From Nocardioides renjunii (lineage in GTDB: Bacteria; Actinomycetota; Actinomycetes; Propionibacteriales; Nocardioidaceae): 64,000 nt of DNA. Both the position numbers and the translations under genes were made by a program. The notes beneath the pieces were generated by a model. The model did no database searches. It was given only the letters and a program-made list of their open reading frames with translations, and was not told the origin of the DNA. Below, piece after piece: positions 43,120 to 50,622 of this stretch (positions are counted from its first letter, which is position 1; each line of letters begins with the position of its first letter). The stretch lies in assembly GCF_034661175.1 (NCBI RefSeq), contig NZ_CP141058.1, positions 2,976,001-3,040,000 of the forward strand, written 5' to 3'.

Positions 43120-43176
43120 GAGAAGCCAGGTGGCGGAACCTCGTCAACGCCGAACACCGCGACGAGGTGGCCTCTC
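43120..43176 (-). promoter_or_regulatory. Large stem-loop after the leuB leader peptide
   Basis: The outer arm GAGAGGCCA pairs with TGGCTTCTC (9 bp, one G-U). The inner arm CCTCGTC pairs with GACGAGG (7 bp). It begins three bases after the leader stop codon, where a stalled ribosome would change its folding. Confidence 0.6.
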
Positions 43177-43178
43177 TG

Positions 43179-43223
43179 TCAGGCCCCGCCGCGGCGATCG
43201 ATGAGTACGAGGACGCTCCGCAT
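43179..43223 (-). CDS. leuB leader peptide (MRSVLVLIDRRGGA)
   Basis: A 14-codon frame with Val-Leu-Val-Leu-Ile at codons 4-8, then a stop just before a stem-loop. A TACAGT -10 box lies nine bases upstream, so transcription starts within about three bases of the ATG. The run of branched-chain codons upstream of a leucine-pathway gene fits an attenuator. The hairpins lack U-runs, so control may be by translation or Rho rather than intrinsic termination. Confidence 0.72.
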   Translation of the reverse strand: MRSVLVLIDRRGGA

Positions 43224-43232
43224 GGTGAGCAG

Positions 43233-43238
43233 ACTGTA
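43233..43238 (-). promoter_or_regulatory. -10 box of the leuB transcript
   Basis: TACAGT on the minus strand, nine bases before the leader ATG. Confidence 0.55.
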
Positions 43239-43345
43239 GGACGCGACCCCCCGCCGCCGCACCGGCTTTGCCGAACGTGTCAGATCCTGAGACGTCGGCC
43301 CGCTCCCTGGGACACGCGCCCTTTGGTGACACACTCGACCACCTC

Positions 43346-43912
43346 ATGTCTGCTCCTCCCTACCTCCCCGACGTGGTCCAGCGCGCCTTCGAGGTGTGCC
43401 GGCAGGCGGGCTACGTCGCCTTCTGCCGCAACGAGACCGGCCGGCTGCTGGCGACGCTGGCGGCGACCCGCGGCGGCACGATGGCCGAGTTCGGCACCGG
43501 CTGCGGCGTGGGGACGGCCTGGCTGCGCAGCGGCGTGCGCAACGGTGCGCGGATCCTCACTGCCGAGCTCGACGAGTCGCTGGCCGGGGCAGCGGCACGG
43601 ATCTTCGACGACGACGCCAAGGTCGAGGTGCTGGCCGCCGACTGGAACGTCCTGCGCGACCGCGGGCCGTTCTCGCTGCTCTTCCTCGACTCCGGCAGCC
43701 CCTCCGAGGTCGGCGTCGACTCGATCATCGACCTCGTCGAGCCCGGCGGGATCGTGGTGCTCGACGACTTCTCCCCGTGCGAGTCCTGGCCGCCGATCGC
43801 CTACGGTCGTGTGGACACGCTGCGCGAGCAGTGGCTCACCGACGAGCGCTTCACCGCGGTCGAGGTGATGGTCGCCTCCGACGCGTCGGCGGTCATCGCG
43901 ACACGTCGCTGA
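43346..43912 (+). CDS. Class I SAM-dependent methyltransferase (O-methyltransferase-like)
   Basis: A 188-residue Rossmann-fold methyltransferase. Motif I is MAEFGTGCGVGTAWLRSGVR; the acidic end of strand 2 is ILTAELDES, and the motif IV region reads LLFLDSGSPSEVG then GGIVVLDDF. It resembles catechol-O-methyltransferase-type proteins, but the substrate is unknown. ATG 43346 is chosen as the first Met near the fold. It is upstream of an ABC transporter pair by 21 bp and may be cotranscribed. Confidence 0.8.
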   Translation: MSAPPYLPDVVQRAFEVCRQAGYVAFCRNETGRLLATLAATRGGTMAEFGTGCGVGTAWLRSGVRNGARILTAELDESLAGAAARIFDDDAKVEVLAADWNVLRDRGPFSLLFLDSGSPSEVGVDSIIDLVEPGGIVVLDDFSPCESWPPIAYGRVDTLREQWLTDERFTAVEVMVASDASAVIATRR

Positions 43913-43933
43913 CGCACGCGCCGTCCTGCTTGG

Positions 43934-44620
43934 ATGAGCGCCATGGGGGACGACGCGAGGCACGCCGTGCACGACGGCGTGGGCGCCGCGCTGCTCGCGG
44001 TCCGGGGGATCACCCGCCGCTTCGGTGACCGGACGGTCCTGGCCGGGGTCGACCTCGACGTCGCCGCCGGCGAGGCCGTGGGCGTCGTGGGACCCAACGG
44101 CAGCGGCAAGTCCACCCTGCTGCGCTGCATCGTCGGCGCCGACGAGGCCGATGCGGGCACGTCGGTGCTGGCCGGCCGCACGGTCGACGAGCGCGAGCCC
44201 GCGATCCGTCGCGACCTCGCGGTGGTGATGGACGACATCGACTTCTTCCCCGACCTGTCGGTGGTCGAGCACCTCGACCTGGTGGCACGGGCCCACGCCC
44301 AGCACGACGCGGAGGAGGTCGTGAACGGCGTGCTGGACGAGGTGGGGCTGACGGAGGTCTCGGGCCAGCTGCCCTCGACGCTGTCGTCGGGGCAGCGACG
44401 GCGACTCGCGCTGGCGAGCGCGTTCGTGCGCCCGCGCCGGCTGCTGGTGCTCGACGAGCCGGAGGCCCGCCTCGACGTCGACGGCGTCGAGTGGCTGGGC
44501 GCCAGGCTCCTGTCGGAGAAGGCGGCGGGGAGCGCGGTGCTGCTGGTCAGCCACGACCCCGCCCTGGTCGAGCGTGTGTGCGACCGCGTCGTCCGGCTGG
44601 GACCGCCCACCGATGACTGA
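43934..44620 (+). CDS. ABC transporter ATP-binding protein
   Basis: A 228-residue single ABC domain. Walker A is GPNGSGKST, the signature LSSGQRRRLALASAF, Walker B LLVLDEPEARLD and the His switch VSHDPALV. The Q-loop position reads MDDIDFFPDLSV, an Asp in place of Gln, which is unusual though seen in other exporters. The stop overlaps the permease start region (8 bases), so both form one transporter, probably an exporter. Confidence 0.88.
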   Translation: MSAMGDDARHAVHDGVGAALLAVRGITRRFGDRTVLAGVDLDVAAGEAVGVVGPNGSGKSTLLRCIVGADEADAGTSVLAGRTVDEREPAIRRDLAVVMDDIDFFPDLSVVEHLDLVARAHAQHDAEEVVNGVLDEVGLTEVSGQLPSTLSSGQRRRLALASAFVRPRRLLVLDEPEARLDVDGVEWLGARLLSEKAAGSAVLLVSHDPALVERVCDRVVRLGPPTDD

Positions 44621-46076
44621 CGTCCCCCCCGCGCGGGAGCTGCGGCGGGAGGTCCGTGACTGGCGCCGCGGCCGCGCCGAGCTGCGCTGGGGCGAGGTCG
44701 TCTCCGACGCCTACGTCGCGGCGTTCTGCGTCGTCATGGTGGCGGCGATGGGCGGCAACGTGGTCCTCTCGCTGCGTCGTCTGGCCGACGACGCGTGCGT
44801 GGCGCAGTGCGGCGAGGTCCGGGCGGCCGCGCCATGGCTGGCCGCCGTCGCGGTGGCCCTGCTCGCTCTCGGACTCGCGCGGCTGCTCGGGCCGGTCTTC
44901 AGCCCGCCCGCGGCCAACGCGTGGCTGCTCAGCACGCCGGTCGACCGGGGTGCGCTGCTGCGTCCCGGGTGGTGGCGCACGGCGGGCCTCACGCTCGCGG
45001 GGTCGGCCCTGCTGCTCGTGGCGCCGGCGCTGCTGGGCGGGCTCTCGCCGGGCGGGACGGCCGCCTTCGTCCTCGCCGGCGCTGCGGCCGCCCTTGCCTG
45101 CGTGGGAGTCGCGGCGCTGTCGCAGGTCCGCGAGGACCGGGTCGCCCGGTGGCTCACCTGGGCGCTCCTCGCGGCGCTCTGGTCGGCCTTGGGTCTCTCA
45201 GCGACTCAGGGCGCAGGAGCGCTCCCGACGGTGCCGGCCTGGGCGGCGCTCGGCGTCGCCGCGCTGGCGGTGCCGGCCGCAGCGGTGCTCGTCTGGCGGG
45301 CCGGCCGGGCGGTCGGCGTGGTCACCCGGCGCGTGCTCGGCCAGACCGAGAACCTCTCCCCCGCCCTGTCCGGCGCGCTGTCGTCGATCGACCTCGGCCT
45401 GATGTACGACGTGCTCCTGGCCCGCCGCTGGGGCCGCGGCGCGCGCGTCACCCCGCGCACCGGGGGCCCGCTCGGCTGGTGGGCGCTGGTCCACCGCGAC
45501 GTCCTGCGCGCGGCCCGGACGCCTCAGCCGGTCGTCCTCCTGGCCGGGCTCGTGCTCGTGCCCTACGCCGCGGCCGAGGCCGGCGCCGGCCGGGCGGTCG
45601 TCCTGGTCACGACGCTCGTCGGGCTGCTCGGCGGTCCTGCGCTGTGCACGGGGCTGCGGGTCGTCGTACGCACCGGGAGCCTCGCGCGGATGCTCCCGCT
45701 CCGCCGCCGGTCCCTGCTGCTGGCCCACCTGGTGGTGCCGGGCATGGCGCTGGTCCTCTTCGCCGTGGCGACCACGTGGACGCTGTTGCCGGAGCACCCC
45801 CCGGCCGAGGCGGTGACCGTGGCCCTCGCCTGCGGCGCCTCCGCGCTGGCCGCGACGACGCGGTGGATCACCGGGAAGCCGCCGGACTACGCCGCGCCGC
45901 TGGTGAGCACGCCGGCCGGTGGGGTGCCGACGGGAGTCCTTGGAAGCGTGTCGCGGGGCTTCGACGTGTGGGCGCTCACGGCCCTGCCCATCGTGTTCGG
46001 ACCCGCCGGCACGCTGGTCTCCGTGGCCATCAGCGTCGGCGTGATCGGCTACCTGGTCTCCGACGGCGCCGGCTGA
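44613..46076 (+). CDS. ABC transporter permease (DUF6297-like membrane protein)
   Basis: A 487-residue polytopic protein with roughly ten to twelve hydrophobic segments. No solute-binding partner is present. The ATG lies inside the end of the ATPase gene, and spacing and context support an exporter. The substrate is unknown. A dispersed hairpin repeat (45188-45217) lies within its coding sequence, encoding LGLSATQGAG in a predicted loop. DUF6297 is a guess from memory. Confidence 0.7.
   Translation: MTDVPPARELRREVRDWRRGRAELRWGEVVSDAYVAAFCVVMVAAMGGNVVLSLRRLADDACVAQCGEVRAAAPWLAAVAVALLALGLARLLGPVFSPPAANAWLLSTPVDRGALLRPGWWRTAGLTLAGSALLLVAPALLGGLSPGGTAAFVLAGAAAALACVGVAALSQVREDRVARWLTWALLAALWSALGLSATQGAGALPTVPAWAALGVAALAVPAAAVLVWRAGRAVGVVTRRVLGQTENLSPALSGALSSIDLGLMYDVLLARRWGRGARVTPRTGGPLGWWALVHRDVLRAARTPQPVVLLAGLVLVPYAAAEAGAGRAVVLVTTLVGLLGGPALCTGLRVVVRTGSLARMLPLRRRSLLLAHLVVPGMALVLFAVATTWTLLPEHPPAEAVTVALACGASALAATTRWITGKPPDYAAPLVSTPAGGVPTGVLGSVSRGFDVWALTALPIVFGPAGTLVSVAISVGVIGYLVSDGAG
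45188..45217. repeat. Dispersed hairpin repeat, coding-region copy
   Basis: CTTGGGTC, loop TCTCAGC, GACTCAGG, then GCGCAGG. It has two changes in the stem relative to the intergenic copies and preserves the permease reading frame. Confidence 0.65.
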
Positions 46077-46174
46077 CGCGAGGCTACCGACCGGTAGCGG
46101 TCGGCGGGCCCCGCTGTCAAGGGCACGAGGGCGTGATTTTTACCAAACGGCGGATTTTGTTGCCGTCCTGTTCC

Positions 46175-46180
46175 TACGGT
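46175..46180 (+). promoter_or_regulatory. Candidate -10 box for the TasA-like operon
   Basis: TACGGT, about 60 bp before the ATG at 46240, behind an AT-rich stretch unusual for this genome (46133-46162). Confidence 0.45.
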
Positions 46181-46239
46181 GTGCAGGCACTCGGTGCTCC
46201 GAGCAGCACTCCACCTCGTCCTCGAAGGAACCCGCCATC

Positions 46240-46848
46240 ATGAAGTCCCCCGGCACCAAGACGACCCAGGTCCTCGCGATCGCCGCCACCCCCCTCGCCA
46301 TCGTGGCCCTCGGCGCGTCGGTCTACCAGGCGTCGTCCGCCGCCTTCACCGGCCAGACCCGCAACTCCGGCAACGAGTGGGCCACCGGATCGGTCAAGCT
46401 GACCGATGACGACAACGGCGCCGCGCGCTTCCGGGTCACCAACATGCTGCCGGGCGACACGCAGACCAAGTGCATCGTGGTCACGGCGGACGCGTCCGTG
46501 CCGAGCACCGTCAAGGGCTACGCCATCAACCCGGTGACCTCGACCGCCGGCCTGGAGAACAAGGTGCTCGTCACGATCGACTCCGGCACCGGTGGTTCGT
46601 TCGCCGACTGCAACGGCTTCACCGCCGTCGGCGCGCCCCACGTCACCAACGCCCCGCTCTCGGCCATCGCGCAGGTGAACACGTTCGAGTCCGGCTTCGG
46701 CGGCTGGTCCGTCCCGGCCGGCGTCTCGTCGCGCACCTACCGCCTGACCTGGAAGTTCGACACCACCGGCATGACGCAGGCCCAGGTCGACCAGATGCAG
46801 GGCGCCCGCACCGGCATCGACATGCAGTGGGAGATGCAGAGCAACTGA
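46240..46848 (+). CDS. SipW-dependent-type secreted protein (TasA/camelysin-like)
   Basis: A 202-residue exported protein. The signal region is AIAATPLAIVALGASVYQAS then SAAFTGQTRNSGNEWATGS, the pattern of SipW-dependent signals. The mature part is an all-beta, Thr/Ser/Asn-rich domain like TasA/CalY proteins (LPGDTQTKCIVVTADASVPS). It is followed by a signal peptidase gene of the matching type. TasA proteins form biofilm fibres in Bacillus; a structural surface role here is inferred. AAGGA lies ten bases before the ATG. Confidence 0.78.
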   Translation: MKSPGTKTTQVLAIAATPLAIVALGASVYQASSAAFTGQTRNSGNEWATGSVKLTDDDNGAARFRVTNMLPGDTQTKCIVVTADASVPSTVKGYAINPVTSTAGLENKVLVTIDSGTGGSFADCNGFTAVGAPHVTNAPLSAIAQVNTFESGFGGWSVPAGVSSRTYRLTWKFDTTGMTQAQVDQMQGARTGIDMQWEMQSN

Positions 46849-46891
46849 CCGCCCCCGAGGGACCACGACGACGCCGCCGGGAGGTGAGCAG

Positions 46892-48418
46892 ATGACCTCC
46901 GCGACCGTCCTCGACGCGGACCGCGCACAGCCCGGTGGCGGCACCGCCGGCCAGGCGCCGCAGGTCGCGCTCCACGGCTGGGCCCGCCTCGCCGGGGTGC
47001 TCGCGGCCCGGATGTACCGCGCGTTCCTGCTCGGCCTCGCCGTCATCGCCCTGGCTCCCGTCCTGTTCGGGTGGGGCTCGTACGTCGTCCGGTCCGGATC
47101 GATGGAGCCGTCCATGCAGGTCGGCGACGTCGTCGTCGGCAAGCCCTGGAGCGAGGACCAGCGGATCCGGGTCGGGCGGGTCTTCGTCTACGACGACCCG
47201 GCCACGACGCGGCCGCACCTGATGGTGCACCGCATCGTGGAGCTGCGCGACGACGGCGACTACACCACCGCCGGCGACGCGAACGACGTCACCGACGTGA
47301 CGCCGCTGCCGCGCAGCGACGTCCGCGCCACCGCCGTGCTCCTGGTCCCCTACATCGGGCTGCCGGTCACCTGGATGCGGTCCGGGGACTGGCTGCGCCT
47401 CGCGGCCTGGCTGCTGCTGACGAGCGCCGCGCTCGCCCTGGCCCTCCGGCGCCTCGACGGCGAGCGGCCGAGGTGGGGCCTGCTGCGGGCGGTCCGGCGG
47501 TGGGTCGCGCGGCGACCGCCGCACGACGGGCCCGGCTCCGGCGGCCCTGCGGACGGCGGCCCGACGCACGGGACCGGTCCCGCGAGGTCACGGGAGGGCC
47601 GCGTGCTCCGCTCGCGGGTCCCCCTCGTGGTCGTGGCGGGACTGGTCCTGCTCGGCACGCTGACGTCGACGGCGAACGCGGGGTTCACCGGCCACACGCG
47701 CAACAGCGGCTGGACGTGGGCCACCGGCGCCTGGGCACAGCCGTACGTCTCCGCCGTCCTCGCAGACCAGCCGTTCGGCTTCTGGCTGCTCGACGAGCCC
47801 GGCGGCGCGGCGTACGCCTCGGACCGGTCGGGCAACAACCGCACCGGGCAGTACTACGGCTCCGTCCAGCCCGGTGTGCCGGGTGCGCTCCCCCGCAACC
47901 CGGGCACCGCCGTGGACCACGCCGGCGGTCGCGTGGTCCTCGGCCCCCAGCCGGTGGCCGCGCCGGCGGCGTACTCGATCGAGCTGTGGTTCCGCACCAC
48001 CTCGACCTCGCGCAGCTACCTCGCGGGCTTCGAGGACGACCGCGACGCCGGCTACTCGCTGCTCGGCTCGCAGGCCGACCGCTCGGTGACGATGGAGTCC
48101 TCGGGGCGGCTGACCTTCGGCACCTGGCCGGGGCGCTCCACGTCCGTGACCACCTCACGGTCCTACAACGACGGGAGCTGGCACCACCTCGTCGTCACCA
48201 GCACCGCGGCTCGCCTCACGACGATCCACGTCGACGGCGTCCCCGTCGTCAGCGGGACCACGTCGACGCTGCTGGCCTACACCGGCTACTGGCGGGTGGG
48301 CCAGGGCAGCATCGGGTGGCTCAACACCCCGGCGTTCGACGGCGAGATCGACAACGTCGCGATCTACCACTCGGCGCTGTCAGGGAGCCGGGTCGCCGCC
48401 CACTGGGCCGCGCGCTAG
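46892..48418 (+). CDS. SipW-type signal peptidase fused to a LamG lectin domain
   Basis: A 508-residue fusion. Residues about 40-190 are an archaeal/ER-type signal peptidase I: membrane helix FLLGLAVIALAPVLFGWGSY, catalytic Ser in VVRSGSMEPSMQVGDVVVG, a His in LMVHRIVEL replacing the usual Lys, and GDANDVTDVTPL. A second helix (LAAWLLLTSAALALAL), a basic Gly/Pro linker and a third hydrophobic segment (VPLVVVAGLVLLG) follow. Then comes TSTANAGFTGHTRNSGWTWA, resembling the cleavage-site region of the upstream secreted protein. About 290-505 are a LamG/concanavalin-like domain. A strong GGAGGTGA site precedes the ATG. Confidence 0.85.
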   Translation: MTSATVLDADRAQPGGGTAGQAPQVALHGWARLAGVLAARMYRAFLLGLAVIALAPVLFGWGSYVVRSGSMEPSMQVGDVVVGKPWSEDQRIRVGRVFVYDDPATTRPHLMVHRIVELRDDGDYTTAGDANDVTDVTPLPRSDVRATAVLLVPYIGLPVTWMRSGDWLRLAAWLLLTSAALALALRRLDGERPRWGLLRAVRRWVARRPPHDGPGSGGPADGGPTHGTGPARSREGRVLRSRVPLVVVAGLVLLGTLTSTANAGFTGHTRNSGWTWATGAWAQPYVSAVLADQPFGFWLLDEPGGAAYASDRSGNNRTGQYYGSVQPGVPGALPRNPGTAVDHAGGRVVLGPQPVAAPAAYSIELWFRTTSTSRSYLAGFEDDRDAGYSLLGSQADRSVTMESSGRLTFGTWPGRSTSVTTSRSYNDGSWHHLVVTSTAARLTTIHVDGVPVVSGTTSTLLAYTGYWRVGQGSIGWLNTPAFDGEIDNVAIYHSALSGSRVAAHWAAR

Positions 48419-49084
48419 CTCGACGGTGAACCACGGCAGCATCAGCTGCGTCAACGGGCCGATCGCCAGGGCGTAGGCCACCGTGCCGATGCCGAGCTTG
48501 CCGCCGAGCAGCAGGCCGATCACGACCACGCCGACCTCCAGCGCCGTGCGCACCAGCCGCAGCGAGAGGCCGGTGCGCCGCGCCAGGCCGGTCATCAGGC
48601 CGTCCCGCGGGCCGCGACCGAGCTGGGCCCCGATGTAGAGGGCGCTGGCCGCCCCGCACAGCACGACCCCACCGACCATCAGCGAGATCCGCGCCCACAC
48701 GGCGTCCGGCTGCGCCACGACGGCCAGCGTGACGTCGGCGGAGACGCCCACGACCAGCGCGTTGCTGATGGTGCCGAGACCGGGCATTTCCCGCAGCGGG
48801 ATCCACAGCACCAGCACGACGAAGCTGAAGAGCACGACCGCCTGTCCGAACGACATCGGCACGTGCCGGATGAAGCCGGAGTGGAGCACGTCCCACGGGG
48901 CCAGGCCGAGCGCGCCCCGGACCATCATGGCAAGCGAGACGCCGTAGAGGAACAGCCCGACGTAGAGCTGCGGCAGCCGGCGGGCGAGCCGGCCGGCGCG
49001 CAGCTGCGCGACGGGGCCGAGGTCGACGAGGGCGCGCGGGGACCTGCCGGGGACGGACGCGGTGCTGGTCGGGATGCTGCTCAT
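48380..49084 (-). CDS. yczE: YczE/YitT-family membrane protein
   Basis: A 234-residue protein with about five helices: LPQLYVGLFLYGVSLAMMVR, GLAPWDVLHSGFIRHVPMSF, LGTISNALVVGVSADVTLAV and GAQLGRGPRDGLMTGLARRT. These blocks are typical of the YczE/YyaS/YitT group, whose function is unknown. It is divergent from a MocR-type regulator, an arrangement known as YczR-YczE. The end overlaps the signal peptidase-LamG gene by 39 bases in convergent orientation. Confidence 0.82.
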   Translation of the reverse strand: MSSIPTSTASVPGRSPRALVDLGPVAQLRAGRLARRLPQLYVGLFLYGVSLAMMVRGALGLAPWDVLHSGFIRHVPMSFGQAVVLFSFVVLVLWIPLREMPGLGTISNALVVGVSADVTLAVVAQPDAVWARISLMVGGVVLCGAASALYIGAQLGRGPRDGLMTGLARRTGLSLRLVRTALEVGVVVIGLLLGGKLGIGTVAYALAIGPLTQLMLPWFTVELARGPVGGDPAP

Positions 49085-49103
49085 GACTCCAGTGTGGACG
49101 CGC

Positions 49104-49128
49104 ATTGGCCTTGTCCGGAATAGCCAAT
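49104..49128. promoter_or_regulatory. Inverted repeat between yczE and the MocR regulator
   Basis: ATTGGC, 13 bases, GCCAAT, placed 19 bp from both starts. Such spaced half-sites are expected for MocR dimers. Inferred from position. Confidence 0.5.
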
Positions 49129-49146
49129 CGTGGAATGGTGGCCTGC

Positions 49147-50598
49147 ATGAGCCGCGTCATCAGCGCACAGCGCGTAGCCACCCTCGTCGGCGACTTCCCG
49201 CGCTCGCCGGCCTACCTCGGTCTCGCCGAGAGCCTGCGCGTCCTCATCGGCGACGGCCGGGTGGGCATCGACGTCCGGCTGCCGAGCGAGCGCGACCTGA
49301 CCGGCGTCCTGGACGTGTCGCGGACGACCGTCACGCGGGCCTACGAGGTGCTGCGCGAGTCCGGGTACGCCGAGGCGCGCCGCGGGTCGGGCACCTTCAC
49401 CACCGTGCCGGGCGGGCAGCGGCGCGCGCACGACCGCGCCCTCATGCCCGGGCACGGCGGGCGGGACGTCATCGACCTCAACTGCGCGGCGCACTCCGCA
49501 CCGCCCGGCCTGATCGAGGCCTACCAGCGCGCCACCGAGGAGCTGCCCGCCTACCTCAGCGGCCCGGGCTACTTCCCGCTCGGCGTGCCGGCGCTGCAGG
49601 CGCGGATCGCGGCGTCGTACGACGCCCGGGGGCTGCCCACCGTGCCGGAGCAGGTGATGGTCACCGCGGGGGCGCTCGCCGCCGCGTCGGTCGTCGCCCA
49701 GGCCTACACGGCGCCCGGCGAGCGGGTGGTCGTCGAGTCGCCGACCTACCCCAACGCCACGCAGGCCGTGCAGCACGCCGGCGCCCGGCTGGTGCCTGCC
49801 ACCGTCGACCCCGACGGCTGGGACCTCGACGCGCTCGCCGCCACGCTGCGCCAGACCTCGCCCCGGCTCGCCTACCTCATCCCTGACTTCCAGAACCCCA
49901 CCGGCCACCTCATGTCCGACTCCCAGCGCGAGGAGCTGGCCACGGCGCTGGCCCGCACCCGCACGGTCGTGGTGGCCGACGAGGCGCACCAGGCGCTCGC
50001 CCTGGAGCCGGAGCTGGCCGGGGCGATGCCGCGCCCGCTCGCGGCGTACGCCGACGACGCGATCACCATCGGCAGCGCGAGCAAGTCCTACTGGGGCGGC
50101 CTGCGGCTGGGCTGGGTGCGTGCTCCCCTCGCCGACATGGACCGGCTGATCCACGCCCGCATCGGCCTCGACCTGGGGGCGCCCGTGCTCGAGCAGCTGG
50201 TGCTGGCCGACCTGATGGACCGGGCCGACGAGGTTCTGCCCGTGCACCGCCGGCGGCTCCTGGCCGGACGCGACGCCCTCGTCGCGGCGCTCGGTGAGCA
50301 CCTGCCGGAGTGGCGCTTTCGCATCCCGGACGGCGGGCTCGCACTCTGGTGCGAGCTGCCCGAGGCGCTCGGCACGGCCACGACCGTCGAGGCCGAGCGG
50401 CGCGGACTGGTGGTGGCGCCCGGGCCGGTGTTCGCGGTGGAGGGCGGCCTCGACCGGTTCGTCCGCATCCCCTGGACGGCGTCGCCGGAGGTCCTCACCG
50501 AGGCCGTACGCCGCCTGGCCACGGCGTGGGAGCACGTGTCCGGCGACGCAACCCGGCCGGCGACGAGGAGCGCGGCCGGCCGGGTGATGGTCGCCTGA
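49147..50598 (+). CDS. MocR-type (GntR-aminotransferase fusion) regulator, probable YczR
   Basis: A 483-residue regulator. The N-terminal winged helix is RLPSERDLTGVLDVSRTTVT, then RAYEVLRESGYAEARRGSGT. A fold-type I aminotransferase domain (about 110-480) follows, with YLIPDFQNPTGHLMS and the PLP lysine in TIGSASKSYWGGLRLGWVR. It binds PLP but is probably not catalytic. It is divergent from yczE, and this pairing defines the YczR subgroup. It may sense a PLP-related or amino ligand. Confidence 0.85.
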   Translation: MSRVISAQRVATLVGDFPRSPAYLGLAESLRVLIGDGRVGIDVRLPSERDLTGVLDVSRTTVTRAYEVLRESGYAEARRGSGTFTTVPGGQRRAHDRALMPGHGGRDVIDLNCAAHSAPPGLIEAYQRATEELPAYLSGPGYFPLGVPALQARIAASYDARGLPTVPEQVMVTAGALAAASVVAQAYTAPGERVVVESPTYPNATQAVQHAGARLVPATVDPDGWDLDALAATLRQTSPRLAYLIPDFQNPTGHLMSDSQREELATALARTRTVVVADEAHQALALEPELAGAMPRPLAAYADDAITIGSASKSYWGGLRLGWVRAPLADMDRLIHARIGLDLGAPVLEQLVLADLMDRADEVLPVHRRRLLAGRDALVAALGEHLPEWRFRIPDGGLALWCELPEALGTATTVEAERRGLVVAPGPVFAVEGGLDRFVRIPWTASPEVLTEAVRRLATAWEHVSGDATRPATRSAAGRVMVA

Positions 50599-50622
50599 GC
50601 GGGAGTCGGGCCGGCAGTCGGG

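Noticed and set aside
43088..43125. tRNA-like sequence with GGTTCGACTCC, suggesting a tRNA fragment or attachment site
   Set aside because: The arms do not form a T-stem, no acceptor or anticodon stem is present, and the segment is explained by the leuB leader hairpins.
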